From RGIG5579 sp045580105 (GTDB taxonomy: Bacteria; Bacillota; Clostridia; Oscillospirales; SIG627), in assembly GCA_045580105.1 (NCBI GenBank), contig JAZNNH010000012.1:1-38502 (forward strand): a DNA stretch of 38,502 bases, read 5' to 3'. Each line of letters opens with the position of its first letter. The stretch's first letter is position 1. Positions 30,528 to 38,281 of this stretch are shown piece by piece. Made by a program: the position numbers and the translations under genes. Below the pieces are notes generated by a model that was not told the origin of the DNA, did not search any database, and was given only the letters and a program-made list of their open reading frames with translations.

Positions 30528-31244
30528 TTACGAGGAAGTCCTCTCATACACGTTCTTTTTGGGAACGGTCATATTGCAATAGGTATCCGGATTATAAATG
30601 GTAAACCAAAAGCGCGATTCGGTGACGGGATACGGACTGCTTTCCTCTTTTGCAGTATAGTCCGCGTCAAAAACCAAGAAGGTATAGACGTGGTCCTCTT
30701 TCAATTCCACCCCTTCAAAACAAAGGCGGAAAAAGGTGTAGGAAATATTTTTCTTTTGAGAATGGTAGGAAAGCGGATAATACACGTCTCCCTGACTTCC
30801 CGACTCACGGAGAATGAAGGTGTATCCCGTTTCCCCTGTTCCGGGCGGCAGTGCGCGACGACGAACGCGGGCGGTGAACTGCAGATTCTGCGTCTCTTTT
30901 AAATACACCGGATAATAAACCATGACCGAGCCGTCTTCCTGCTCAGCGGTGGAAGAGTGAATGCGCAGCACCTCCGATTGCTCCAGAGGATAGATTTTCT
31001 GCGCTTCTTCATTCAAAAGGATCATTTTTTCATATTGCGCATCGGAGGAGGAGAAAATGCGAAACAGAATGATCGCCCAAATGATAACACTGATCACTGT
31101 GAACGCGACTTCCACAATCCGAGTCATCGGCCATTTGGGCTGACCCTCGTACCAGTCGTATCCGTCGTGTCCTTCCTCGTTGATTCTCTTTTGATGCGCA
31201 CGCTGCTTTCGTTTCAGCATCGCCTGCGTCCAATAATACCCCAT
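30528..31244 (-). CDS. Hypothetical single-pass membrane protein (238 aa)
   Basis: Not recognised. A basic, aromatic N-terminal tail (about 40 residues, cytoplasmic by the positive-inside rule) is followed by one membrane helix (about 43-64) and an external domain of about 170 residues. The external part looks beta-rich (SVMVYYPVYLKE, FTARVRRRALP, YTFILRES, YTFLVFDADYT) without cysteine motifs apart from two single ones. ATG 31244 has AAGGAG. It lies just past the tpiA terminator with no promoter seen between, so expression may depend on read-through. Confidence 0.75.
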   Translation of the reverse strand: MGYYWTQAMLKRKQRAHQKRINEEGHDGYDWYEGQPKWPMTRIVEVAFTVISVIIWAIILFRIFSSSDAQYEKMILLNEEAQKIYPLEQSEVLRIHSSTAEQEDGSVMVYYPVYLKETQNLQFTARVRRRALPPGTGETGYTFILRESGSQGDVYYPLSYHSQKKNISYTFFRLCFEGVELKEDHVYTFLVFDADYTAKEESSPYPVTESRFWFTIYNPDTYCNMTVPKKNVYERTSS

Positions 31245-31266
31245 GCAAGATCTCCTTTGTTTGCCA

Positions 31267-31295
31267 AAAAGAAGCGGCAGTTTACCGCTTCTTTT
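31267..31295 (-). terminator. Terminator of pgk-tpiA
   Basis: AAAAGAAGCGG (31267-31277) pairs with CCGCTTCTTTT (31285-31295) after the tpiA stop. On the minus strand the stem runs into a TTTTT tract. Confidence 0.88.
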
Positions 31296-31303
31296 GATGC
31301 AAA

Positions 31304-32059
31304 TTACTGTTTGCTGCCTGCAGCCACAATGGCAGCAAAATCGGCAGGTTTGAGTGCCGCGCCGCCGATCAGACCACCGTCAATATTCGGCATAGCCAGA
31401 AGCTCGGCACAGTTGCCTGCGTTCATAGAGCCACCGTATTGAATGGTGGTGTTTTCTGCCACCTGACGATCAAAGAGCGTTGCAACCAGTTCGCGGATGA
31501 ATTTACAAACTTCTTCTGCCTGCTCGCACGTGGCGGTCAATCCGGTTCCGATTGCCCAAACGGGCTCGTATGCGATCACAACGTTTGCCATCTCTTCCTT
31601 GCTCAGTCCGGCAAGACCCAAGCGAATCTGACGGTCGATCACGTTTTCCGTGATGCCGCCCTCTCTTTCTTCTTTGGCTTCGCCCACGCAGACAATGACC
31701 TTCAGCCCTTTCTGCAGAGCAGTCCTGGTGCGCAGATTGACGGTTTCGTCCGTTTCTCCGAAATACTGTCTTCTTTCGGAGTGACCGATGATCACGTAAT
31801 CACAACCGACTTCAATGAGCATATCCGCGCTGATTTCACCGGTGTATGCACCGGACTCTTTCCAGTGGCAGTTCTGAGCGCCGAGCTTTACGTTGGTGCC
31901 TTCGATTGCCTTCTTTGCATAGAACAGATCGACAAACGGAGGGCAAATAACCACTTCACACGTTGCGCCCTCGATTTCGGCAATGGCTGCCGCAAGAGAA
32001 GCCGCCTCGGAAGGCGTTTTGTTCATTTTCCAGTTTCCGGCGATAATCGTTTTTCTCAT
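31304..32059 (-). CDS. tpiA: Triosephosphate isomerase
   Basis: Glycolytic interconversion of dihydroxyacetone phosphate and glyceraldehyde 3-phosphate. The 251-residue TIM barrel has GNWKMN (catalytic Lys), VIIGHSERR (catalytic His), the signature VIAYEPVWAIGTG (catalytic Glu, loop 6) and the phosphate-binding IQYGGSMNAGN and GGLIGGAALK. ATG 32059 follows AAGGAG; the open frame upstream lies inside pgk. It starts 10 bases after pgk in one transcript that ends at a hairpin. Confidence 0.97.
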   Translation of the reverse strand: MRKTIIAGNWKMNKTPSEAASLAAAIAEIEGATCEVVICPPFVDLFYAKKAIEGTNVKLGAQNCHWKESGAYTGEISADMLIEVGCDYVIIGHSERRQYFGETDETVNLRTRTALQKGLKVIVCVGEAKEEREGGITENVIDRQIRLGLAGLSKEEMANVVIAYEPVWAIGTGLTATCEQAEEVCKFIRELVATLFDRQVAENTTIQYGGSMNAGNCAELLAMPNIDGGLIGGAALKPADFAAIVAAGSKQ

Positions 32060-32069
32060 GCCGTTCTCC

Positions 32070-33359
32070 TTATTTATCCTGCAGGCAAGCGATACCGGGA
32101 AGTTCTTTTCCTTCCAAGAATTCAAGACTTGCGCCACCACCGGTGGAAATGTGAGTAATCTTATCGGCAAAACCGAGCTTTTCGATCGCTGCCGTGGAGT
32201 CACCGCCGCCTACGATGGAAATGGCATCGCTCTGGGCAACTGCCTCAGCTACGGCGCGGGTACCGATCGCATAGTTTTCAAATTCGGAAACGCCCATCGG
32301 ACCGTTCCAAATAACAGTCTTGGCGTCTTTCACCGCTTCGGTATACAGCTTGATGGTTTCCGGTCCGATATCCATACCCATATAGCCATCGGGCACTTCA
32401 TTGGATTTGCAAATCAAGCTGGGTGCATCGTTGTCGAATTCGGTTGCACACTTGTTATCCACGGGCAGAAGGAACTGAATGCCGGCTTCTTTTGCCTTGG
32501 CGATCAGATCCAAAGCCAAACCCATCTTATCGTCTTCGCAAAGAGAGGTACCGATCTTACCGCCCTGTGCTTTTACGAAGGTATAAGCCATTGCGCCGCC
32601 GATGATGATGGTGTCAACCTTATCAATGAGATTGGTAATCACACCGATCTTATCGGAAACCTTTGCGCCGCCGAGGATGGCAACGAAAGGATGCTTGGGA
32701 GCTTCGAGCGCGCCGCCCATAAAGGTGATTTCCTTGTCGATCAGGAAACCGGAAACGGCGGGAATATAGTGAGAAACGCCTTCGGTCGAAGCGTGTGCGC
32801 GGTGTGCGGTACCGAATGCATCGTTTACAAACAGATCTGCCATGGAAGCGAGCGCCTCGGCAAAGTCAGCACCGTTCTTTTCTTCTCTTGCATCAAAACG
32901 AACGTTTTCGAGAAGTACGGCTTCACCTTCTTTGAGGGCTGCCACCTTTGCTTTGGCGTCATCCCCGATAATATCGGTAGCGAACACCACTTTGTTACCC
33001 AAATATTCATTGAGTCTGTCAGCAACGGGCTTGAGGGTCAGTTTTTTCTGATCCTCGCCTGCCTTTGCCAAAAACTCTGCCTTTGCAGCTGCCTGTTCTT
33101 CCGCAGGAAGTTTTTCAACGGCTTTCTTTTCTTTTTTCGTCAAACCGAAGCCCTCGGTGAAAATATTGTGGGGCTTGCCCATATGAGAGCAAAGGATCAC
33201 TTTTGCACCGTTTTCCAGAAGATATTGGATGGTGGGAATCGCACCGGCAATTCTCTTATCGCTGGTGATTTTGCCATCTTTCATCGGAACGTTAAAATCG
33301 CAACGAACAAAGACTCTCTTGCCGCGAACTTTAACGTCTTTTACAGATTTTTTGTTCAT
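32070..33359 (-). CDS. pgk: Phosphoglycerate kinase with an insert in the N-domain
   Basis: Makes ATP from 1,3-bisphosphoglycerate. The 429-residue product has RVFVRCDFNVPM, the LLENVRFDAREEKN region, VNDAFGTAHRAHAS, AILGGAKVSDKIGVI, IIGGAMAYTF, DIGPETIKLY and the nucleotide site VGGGDSTAA. After SHMGKP, where most bacterial enzymes go straight into the SLAPVA-type helix, there is a lysine/alanine-rich insert of about 35 residues (LTKKEKKAVEKLPAEEQAAA onward). ATG 33359 follows AAAGGGAAAG. gap and pgm/eno are not in the window. Confidence 0.96.
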   Translation of the reverse strand: MNKKSVKDVKVRGKRVFVRCDFNVPMKDGKITSDKRIAGAIPTIQYLLENGAKVILCSHMGKPHNIFTEGFGLTKKEKKAVEKLPAEEQAAAKAEFLAKAGEDQKKLTLKPVADRLNEYLGNKVVFATDIIGDDAKAKVAALKEGEAVLLENVRFDAREEKNGADFAEALASMADLFVNDAFGTAHRAHASTEGVSHYIPAVSGFLIDKEITFMGGALEAPKHPFVAILGGAKVSDKIGVITNLIDKVDTIIIGGAMAYTFVKAQGGKIGTSLCEDDKMGLALDLIAKAKEAGIQFLLPVDNKCATEFDNDAPSLICKSNEVPDGYMGMDIGPETIKLYTEAVKDAKTVIWNGPMGVSEFENYAIGTRAVAEAVAQSDAISIVGGGDSTAAIEKLGFADKITHISTGGGASLEFLEGKELPGIACLQDK

Positions 33360-33394
33360 AATACTTTCCCTTTCTTTTTCATTATTCTTTCCTA

Positions 33395-33423
33395 ATGATA
33401 CCATAAAAATGAGTTTTTAACAA
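33395..33423 (-). promoter_or_regulatory. Promoter of pgk-tpiA
   Basis: The minus strand has TTGTTA (33418-33423), a 17-base spacer and TATCAT (33395-33400), about 35 bases before the pgk ATG. Confidence 0.7.
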
Positions 33424-33493
33424 TAGATATTTTGTGAATTCCGAGAAATAAGTACAAGATTTCCTTTCCCGAAAACAATTTTCTTTACAAAAC

Positions 33494-33530
33494 AAAACCT
33501 CCTACGGTAAACAATACCATAGGAGGTTTT
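33494..33530 (-). terminator. Terminator of the alpha ribosomal operon
   Basis: AAAACCTCCTACGGTA pairs with TACCATAGGAGGTTTT (one mismatch) right after rplQ. On the minus strand it ends in a T-rich run. It closes the operon that begins beyond the right edge of the window. Confidence 0.9.
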
Positions 33531-33539
33531 ATTGTTTGA

Positions 33540-34046
33540 TTATTCGGCCTTTTCTTCTACCTTTTCGGTTTCAGCTTCGACCTTTTCTTCTGCTTCTTTG
33601 GCAGGAGCTTCTTCCTGCTTTTCGGCTTTCTTTGCAGGTGCCTTCTTTGCAGGAGCTTTCTTTGCGGAAGCCGTCTTCTTTGCGGGCTTCTCTTCTTTCT
33701 TGTCTTCGGTTACCAGCTCAATGATTGCCATTTCAGCTGCATCGCCGCGACGGGGCCCCATGAGGATTACTCTGGTGTAACCGCCGCATCTTCCGGCGTA
33801 GGAAGGAGCGATTTCATCAAAAAGTTTCTTCACGACATCCTCTTTGGTGATAAAGGAAAGTGCCTGTCTTCTGGAAGCCAGGGTGTTCTTCTTTCCAAGG
33901 GTAATCATTTTTTCAGTAAGACTCTGAACTTCCTTTGCACGGGTGACAGTGGTTTCCAGTCTGCCTTTTTCAAGCAGGAAAGTTACCTGTCCGCGGAGCA
34001 TAGAAAGTCTATGATCGGTCTTTCTGCCAAGTTTTCTTCCGGGCAT
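33540..34046 (-). CDS. rplQ: Ribosomal protein L17 with long C-terminal tail
   Basis: 50S protein at the exit-tunnel surface, last gene of the alpha operon. Residues 1-113 are a normal L17 (MPGRKLGRKTDHRLSMLRGQ, EKMITLGKKNTLASRR, RCGGYTRVILMGPRRGDAAEMA). The remaining 55 residues are a low-complexity tail: first Lys/Ala/Pro-rich with a repeated KKAPA unit, then Glu/Ala/Val-rich, so basic then acidic. Such tails are known on L17 of some lineages. AGGAGG precedes the ATG. Confidence 0.95.
   Translation of the reverse strand: MPGRKLGRKTDHRLSMLRGQVTFLLEKGRLETTVTRAKEVQSLTEKMITLGKKNTLASRRQALSFITKEDVVKKLFDEIAPSYAGRCGGYTRVILMGPRRGDAAEMAIIELVTEDKKEEKPAKKTASAKKAPAKKAPAKKAEKQEEAPAKEAEEKVEAETEKVEEKAE
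33631..33675. repeat. Three 15-bp imperfect tandem repeats in the rplQ tail
   Basis: Units TTTGCAGGTGCCTTC, TTTGCAGGAGCTTTC and TTTGCGGAAGCCGTC follow each other directly. On the coding strand they give KKAPA-type units. The length keeps the frame, so repeat slippage would only lengthen or shorten the tail. Confidence 0.75.
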
Positions 34047-34079
34047 TTCAGTTTTCCTCCTGATAGTATTGGAATGGGA

Positions 34080-35030
34080 TCATTCGTCGTCCTTCTTGAG
34101 TTCGAAGCCCAAGGAGTGCAGTTTCTGAATGACTTCTTCCAGAGATTTCTTGCCGAGGTTACGGACTTTGATCATGTCCTCCTCGCTACGATTAATCAGA
34201 TCTTCAACGGTATTGATACCGGCGCGCTTCAAGCAGTTGAAGGCACGAACCGACATGTCAAGCTCCTCAATGGTCATCTCAAGGACCTTCTCTTTGACAA
34301 CTTCTTCTCTGTCTTTCATAATTTCGGTCTTTTTCGCCTCATCGGAAAGATCGATAAAGAGATTCAGATGCTCGTTGAGAATCTTGGCTGCGAGAGAAAT
34401 GGATTCTTTTGCGGTAATGGTACCGTCGGTTTCCACTTCCAGGGTCAGCTTATCAAATTCCATGCGGTCACCAACTCTTGCATTATCCACGGTGAAGTTG
34501 ACCTTCTTGGTGGGAGTAAAGATAGAGTCGGTAAAAATTGTTCCGATGGAGGGGGTTCCCTGAACCTTATTACGCTCGGCGTTGACATATCCTCTGCCGG
34601 TTTCAAAGGTCAGTTCCATGTAAAGTTTGGCGCCCTGTGCTACGGTGCAGATGTGAAGATCGGGGTTGAGAATCTGAATGTCAGAATCTGCCTTGATATC
34701 ACCTGCGGTGACCGTGCACTCGCCTTGAACGTCGATCACGCAAACCTTCGGCTGATTGGTGAAGAGTTTTGCACGAATGCTCTTAATGTTCAGAATAATT
34801 TCGGGCACGTCTTCCTTGACGCCGTTGATGGTAGAGATCTCGTGGAGTACTCCGTCGATCTTTACGCTTGTTACAGCAACGCCCGGAAGAGAACTGATGA
34901 GAATGCGGCGAAGAGAGTTGCCCAGCGTGATACCGAAACCACGCTCTAAGGGTTCGACTTCAAATACACCGCGAGAACCGTCTTCCGACTGCTCTACAGT
35001 TGCAATACCCGGTCTTTCGATTTCTATCAT
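34080..35030 (-). CDS. rpoA: RNA polymerase alpha subunit
   Basis: Assembles RNA polymerase and contacts upstream promoter DNA and regulators. The 316-residue product has the N-terminal dimerisation domain (EPLERGFGITLGNSLRRILLSS-type region, here EPLERGFGITLGN then RRILISSLPG) and, after a linker, the C-terminal domain with LDMSVRAFNCLKRAGINTV and MIKVRNLGKKSLEEV. AGGAGG precedes the ATG. Standard place between rpsD and rplQ. Confidence 0.98.
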   Translation of the reverse strand: MIEIERPGIATVEQSEDGSRGVFEVEPLERGFGITLGNSLRRILISSLPGVAVTSVKIDGVLHEISTINGVKEDVPEIILNIKSIRAKLFTNQPKVCVIDVQGECTVTAGDIKADSDIQILNPDLHICTVAQGAKLYMELTFETGRGYVNAERNKVQGTPSIGTIFTDSIFTPTKKVNFTVDNARVGDRMEFDKLTLEVETDGTITAKESISLAAKILNEHLNLFIDLSDEAKKTEIMKDREEVVKEKVLEMTIEELDMSVRAFNCLKRAGINTVEDLINRSEEDMIKVRNLGKKSLEEVIQKLHSLGFELKKDDE

Positions 35031-35056
35031 GAAATAACCTCCTTTGTATTTAGGGA

Positions 35057-35686
35057 TTATTTGGAGTAAAGTTCGACAATGAGCTGTTCATCAATATCAA
35101 AGTCAATGTCCTCACGAGCAGGCATTGCAATGATCTTGCCCTTTCCATTCTCCTTATCAACTTCGATCCACTTCGGAACGATTTTGCCTTCGCTCTTTTC
35201 GATAACGGACTTGATCTTGGGAAGATCCTTCTTGGAATCTTTGATTGCGATCACGTCATCAACTTTCAAAAGCATAGAAGGAATATTTGCATTTTTACCG
35301 TTTACGGTGAAATGGCCGTGGCGAACGAGCTGACGAGCATCTCTGCGGCTTTCGGCAAATCCCATTCTGTAAACGACATTGTCGAATCTACGTTCGATCA
35401 TGATAAGCAGGTTTACACCGGACATACCTTCCTGTGCATCTGCTTTCTTGTAATAGTTGCTGAACTGTTTTTCCAGAATGCCGTAGTAACGACGGGTTTT
35501 CTGCTTTTCACGAAGCTGAAGACCGTAGTTTTTCATCATTCTGGCGCGGGCAGCACCGTGCTGTCCGGGAACGGTGCCACGTCTGGTGATGGGGCACTTA
35601 TCGGAGAAGCATCTGTCTCCCTTCAAAAACATTTTAACGCCTTCTCTGCGGCACTGTCTGCACGCAGGGCCTGTATACTTTGCCAT
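35057..35686 (-). CDS. rpsD: Ribosomal protein S4 (zinc form)
   Basis: 30S assembly-initiating protein that binds the 16S five-way junction. The 209-residue product has the four cysteines of the zinc form (C9, C12, C26, C31) and the S4 domain with RRFDNVVYRMGFAESRRDARQLVRHGHF. Free S4 represses its own operon in some bacteria; no such site was checked here. AGGAG precedes the ATG. Confidence 0.98.
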   Translation of the reverse strand: MAKYTGPACRQCRREGVKMFLKGDRCFSDKCPITRRGTVPGQHGAARARMMKNYGLQLREKQKTRRYYGILEKQFSNYYKKADAQEGMSGVNLLIMIERRFDNVVYRMGFAESRRDARQLVRHGHFTVNGKNANIPSMLLKVDDVIAIKDSKKDLPKIKSVIEKSEGKIVPKWIEVDKENGKGKIIAMPAREDIDFDIDEQLIVELYSK

Positions 35687-35707
35687 TTCTTCTCTCTCCT
35701 TTCTGGA

Positions 35708-36109
35708 TTATACGCGTCTTCTCTTGGGAGGACGGCAGCCGTTGTGGGGAATGGGAGTTACGTCTTTGATCAGCGTGATCTCAAGACCTGCGGTCTGGAG
35801 AGCGCGGATGGCGGATTCTCTTCCCTGTCCGGGGCCTTTTACGAAAACTTCAACGGTCTTCAGACCCTGATCAACAGCCAATTTTGCAGCGGTTTCTGCT
35901 GCCATCTGAGCGGCAAAGGGAGTGCTCTTTTTCGAGCCCTTGAAGCCCAGTTCACCGGCAGATGCCCAAGAAATAGCATTGCCATTCACATCGGTGAGAG
36001 TGATGATGGTGTTGTTGTAAGTAGAACGGATATGAGCAGCGCCTTTTTCGATATTCTTCTTTTCGCGGCGCTTCTTGGTAGTTCTTTTTGCTTTGGTTAC
36101 TGCAGCCAT
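35708..36109 (-). CDS. rpsK: Ribosomal protein S11
   Basis: 30S platform protein. The 133-residue product has NIEKGAAHIRSTYNNTIITLTD, SWASAGELGFKGSKKSTPFA and the C-terminal IPHNGCRPPKRRRV. Lies 18 bases after rpsM with a GAGG site. Confidence 0.98.
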   Translation of the reverse strand: MAAVTKAKRTTKKRREKKNIEKGAAHIRSTYNNTIITLTDVNGNAISWASAGELGFKGSKKSTPFAAQMAAETAAKLAVDQGLKTVEVFVKGPGQGRESAIRALQTAGLEITLIKDVTPIPHNGCRPPKRRRV

Positions 36110-36127
36110 TTTTTCCTCTACTCTCCT

Positions 36128-36496
36128 TTACTTCTTCTTATTCGCAATGGTCTTTGCGGGACCTTTTCTGGTTCTCGCGTTGGTCTTGGTTCTTTGACCT
36201 CTGGCGGGAAGACCCTTGCGGTGACGGATTCCTCTGTAGCAGCCGATATCTTTCATTCTCTTGATATCGTATGCGATGTTTCTGCGAAGATCGCCTTCAA
36301 CGGTATATTCATTTTCGAGGATCTCACGCAGCTTTGCGAGATCATCGTCGGTCAGATCCTTGACTCTGGTATCGGGGTTGATGCCGGTCTTTTCGAGGAT
36401 CTTCTTGGAAGATGTAAGACCAATACCGAAAATGTAGGTAAGGCCGATCTCGACGCGCTTCTCTCTGGGAAGGTCTACACCTGCTAAACGTGCCAT
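36128..36496 (-). CDS. rpsM: Ribosomal protein S13
   Basis: 30S head protein that bridges to the 50S and touches the P-site tRNA. The 122-residue product starts MARLAGVDLPREKRVEIGLTYIFG and ends in the basic GLPARGQRTKTNARTRKGPAKT tail. AGAGGAGG precedes the ATG. Confidence 0.98.
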   Translation of the reverse strand: MARLAGVDLPREKRVEIGLTYIFGIGLTSSKKILEKTGINPDTRVKDLTDDDLAKLREILENEYTVEGDLRRNIAYDIKRMKDIGCYRGIRHRKGLPARGQRTKTNARTRKGPAKTIANKKK

Positions 36497-36517
36497 ACTG
36501 TTTTTTCCTCCTCTTAA

Positions 36518-36631
36518 TTAACCTTGCTTTTGTTTATGCTTGGGATTTTCGCAGATCACCATAACTTTTCCTTTTCTCTTGATGATCTTGCACTTTTCGC
36601 ATATTTTCTTTACGGAAGGCTTAACTTTCAT
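36518..36631 (-). CDS. rpmJ: Ribosomal protein L36 (zinc form)
   Basis: A 37-residue 50S protein: MKVKPSVKKICEKCKIIKRK at the start and GKVMVICENPKHKQKQG at the end. C11, C14, C27 and H32 form the zinc site, so this is the zinc-dependent type. The ATG follows GGAGG and the gene lies in its usual place between infA and rpsM. Confidence 0.97.
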   Translation of the reverse strand: MKVKPSVKKICEKCKIIKRKGKVMVICENPKHKQKQG

Positions 36632-36659
36632 TTGATTTCCTCCATATTGGTTTAAAAAA

Positions 36660-36875
36660 TTACAGACGTCTGATGATTCTTCCTCGGGTCGGATCGTAAA
36701 TGCTGACTTCCACCAGCACCTTATCGCCCGGGATGATTCTGATATAGTGTTGCTGCATCTTACCCGAAATGTAAGCCAGGATCACCATATCATTGGGAAG
36801 TTTTACTTTGCTTGTGGCATTCGGCAGGGTTTCGATTACCGTCCCTTGGAATTCCATTACATCGTCTTTTGCCAA
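36660..36875 (-). CDS. infA: Translation initiation factor IF-1
   Basis: Binds the 30S A site during initiation. The 71-residue OB-fold product runs MAKDDVMEFQGTVIETLPNA, then LAYISGKMQQHYIRIIPGDK and YDPTRGRIIRR. The start that fits the family is TTG 36875, eight bases after AGGAG; a GTG three codons upstream is inside the ribosome site, and the first ATG would cut six conserved residues. A TTG start on an essential factor is noteworthy, since IF-1 helps start-codon choice. Confidence 0.95.
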   Translation of the reverse strand: MAKDDVMEFQGTVIETLPNATSKVKLPNDMVILAYISGKMQQHYIRIIPGDKVLVEVSIYDPTRGRIIRRL

Positions 36876-36902
36876 AATAATCACTCCTTTGATCTTGGCA
36901 TT

Positions 36903-37649
36903 TTACAGTTCGGTTAAAATTTTGGGTCCGTCGCTTGTGACGGCAACGGTATTTTCGTAATGTGCGGAAAGAGAGCCGTCGATCGTAACAACGGTCCATC
37001 CGTCGGAAAGAACCCGAACCTCTTTTTTGCCGTAATTGACCATCGGCTCAATGGCCAAGGTCATGCCGGCGTAAAGGCGGGGGCCTTTTCCTGCTATCCC
37101 GAAATTGGGAACATCGGGTGCTTCGTGCAAATTTTCTCCGATGCCATGACCGACATATTCTCTGACAACGGAAAAGCCGGCGGCCTCCGCTGTCTGTTGA
37201 ACAGCCGCAGATATATCGCCCACACGGCTTTGCGGTTGAACCTTTGCAAGTCCAGCATAAAAACTTGCCTTCGTCACCTCAATGAGCCGAGCGGCTTCGG
37301 GAGAAATATTGCCACAGGGAATCGTTCTTGCGCAATCTCCGTGAAAGCCGTTGTAATAGGCACCCACGTCGATGGAAACGATGTCCCCATCTTTAAGCAC
37401 TTGATGACCCGGGATTCCGTGGATCACCACATCATTGACGCTGATACAGGAACTATTCGGAAAGCCCGCATAGCCCAAAAAGGACGGAGTCCCTTTGTGC
37501 TTTTCAATGTATCTGCGGATCTTTTCGTCGATCTCGCCGAGCATCACGCCGGGAGCGATGATGCCGGCACCCTCATAGAGGGCTTCTATGGTGAGCTTGC
37601 AGCTGTCCTGCATCGCTGCAAGCTGTGCCGTGTTTTTTAATTTGATCAT
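36903..37649 (-). CDS. map: Methionine aminopeptidase, type I
   Basis: Removes the N-terminal Met from new proteins. The 248-residue pita-bread metallopeptidase shows the five metal ligands: SIDVGAYYNGFHGDCARTIP (two Asp), GHGIGENLHEAP (His), LAIEPMVNYG (Glu) and the late ENTVAVTSDGP (Glu). The start overlaps the adk stop (ATGA). A second, unrelated-use M24 enzyme is at 4592-5662. Confidence 0.97.
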   Translation of the reverse strand: MIKLKNTAQLAAMQDSCKLTIEALYEGAGIIAPGVMLGEIDEKIRRYIEKHKGTPSFLGYAGFPNSSCISVNDVVIHGIPGHQVLKDGDIVSIDVGAYYNGFHGDCARTIPCGNISPEAARLIEVTKASFYAGLAKVQPQSRVGDISAAVQQTAEAAGFSVVREYVGHGIGENLHEAPDVPNFGIAGKGPRLYAGMTLAIEPMVNYGKKEVRVLSDGWTVVTIDGSLSAHYENTVAVTSDGPKILTEL

Positions 37650-38272
37650 GCTTTTAAACCTGCCAGAATTTCTTCTGCGATCAAATCCGCATCGCGGGTT
37701 CCGTCCACAGTCAGAATCTTATCGGCGTAATAGTCGATGAGGGGCTCTGTCTGCTTGTGGTAAACCGTAAGGCGGCATAGCACGGTTTCGGGTTTATCAT
37801 CGTCGCGAATGGCAAGCTCTGTTTTGCAACTGTCACAAATGCCATCCGTTTCGGGCTTGGAGTAAACGGTGTGATAGGTCGCACCGCAGGAAGGACAAAA
37901 TCTTCTGCCGCCCATGCGGCGAATGATCGTATCGTCGTCTACCTCAAGATTGATGACGCAGTCGATGGAAACACCGAGCCGGTCAAGGGATTGTGCCTGC
38001 TGGATTGTGCGAGGAAAGCCATCGAGAATGAAACCGTTTTCACAGTCGGACTGTGCCAGACGGGCTTTGAGAAGCTCTACCACCAATTCATCGGGAACCA
38101 AATGTCCCTTTTCGGTGTATCGCTTACACTCAAGTCCAAAATCCGAGCCGCCCTTGATGGCCTCTCTGATGATGTCGCCGGTTGAAATCGCCGGAATCGC
38201 AAGGGCAGCGCTGATGCGTGCCGCCTGCGTACCTTTTCCGGCGCCAGGAGCTCCGAGAAAAATTAGTTTCAT
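37646..38272 (-). CDS. adk: Adenylate kinase (zinc lid)
   Basis: Interconverts ATP+AMP and 2 ADP. The 208-residue product has the P-loop GAPGAGKGTQA, DGFPRT, and a long LID with C126, C129, C146 and C149 holding a structural zinc, typical of Gram-positive forms. No strong ribosome site is seen before ATG 38272, only 9 bases after secY, so translation may be coupled to secY. Confidence 0.97.
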   Translation of the reverse strand: MKLIFLGAPGAGKGTQAARISAALAIPAISTGDIIREAIKGGSDFGLECKRYTEKGHLVPDELVVELLKARLAQSDCENGFILDGFPRTIQQAQSLDRLGVSIDCVINLEVDDDTIIRRMGGRRFCPSCGATYHTVYSKPETDGICDSCKTELAIRDDDKPETVLCRLTVYHKQTEPLIDYYADKILTVDGTRDADLIAEEILAGLKA

Positions 38273-38281
38273 TTTTTTCTA

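Noticed and set aside
31983..33395. Long open frame (about 470 codons) on the plus strand
   Set aside because: Antisense to pgk and the start of tpiA; cysteine- and phenylalanine-rich shadow caused by codon bias.
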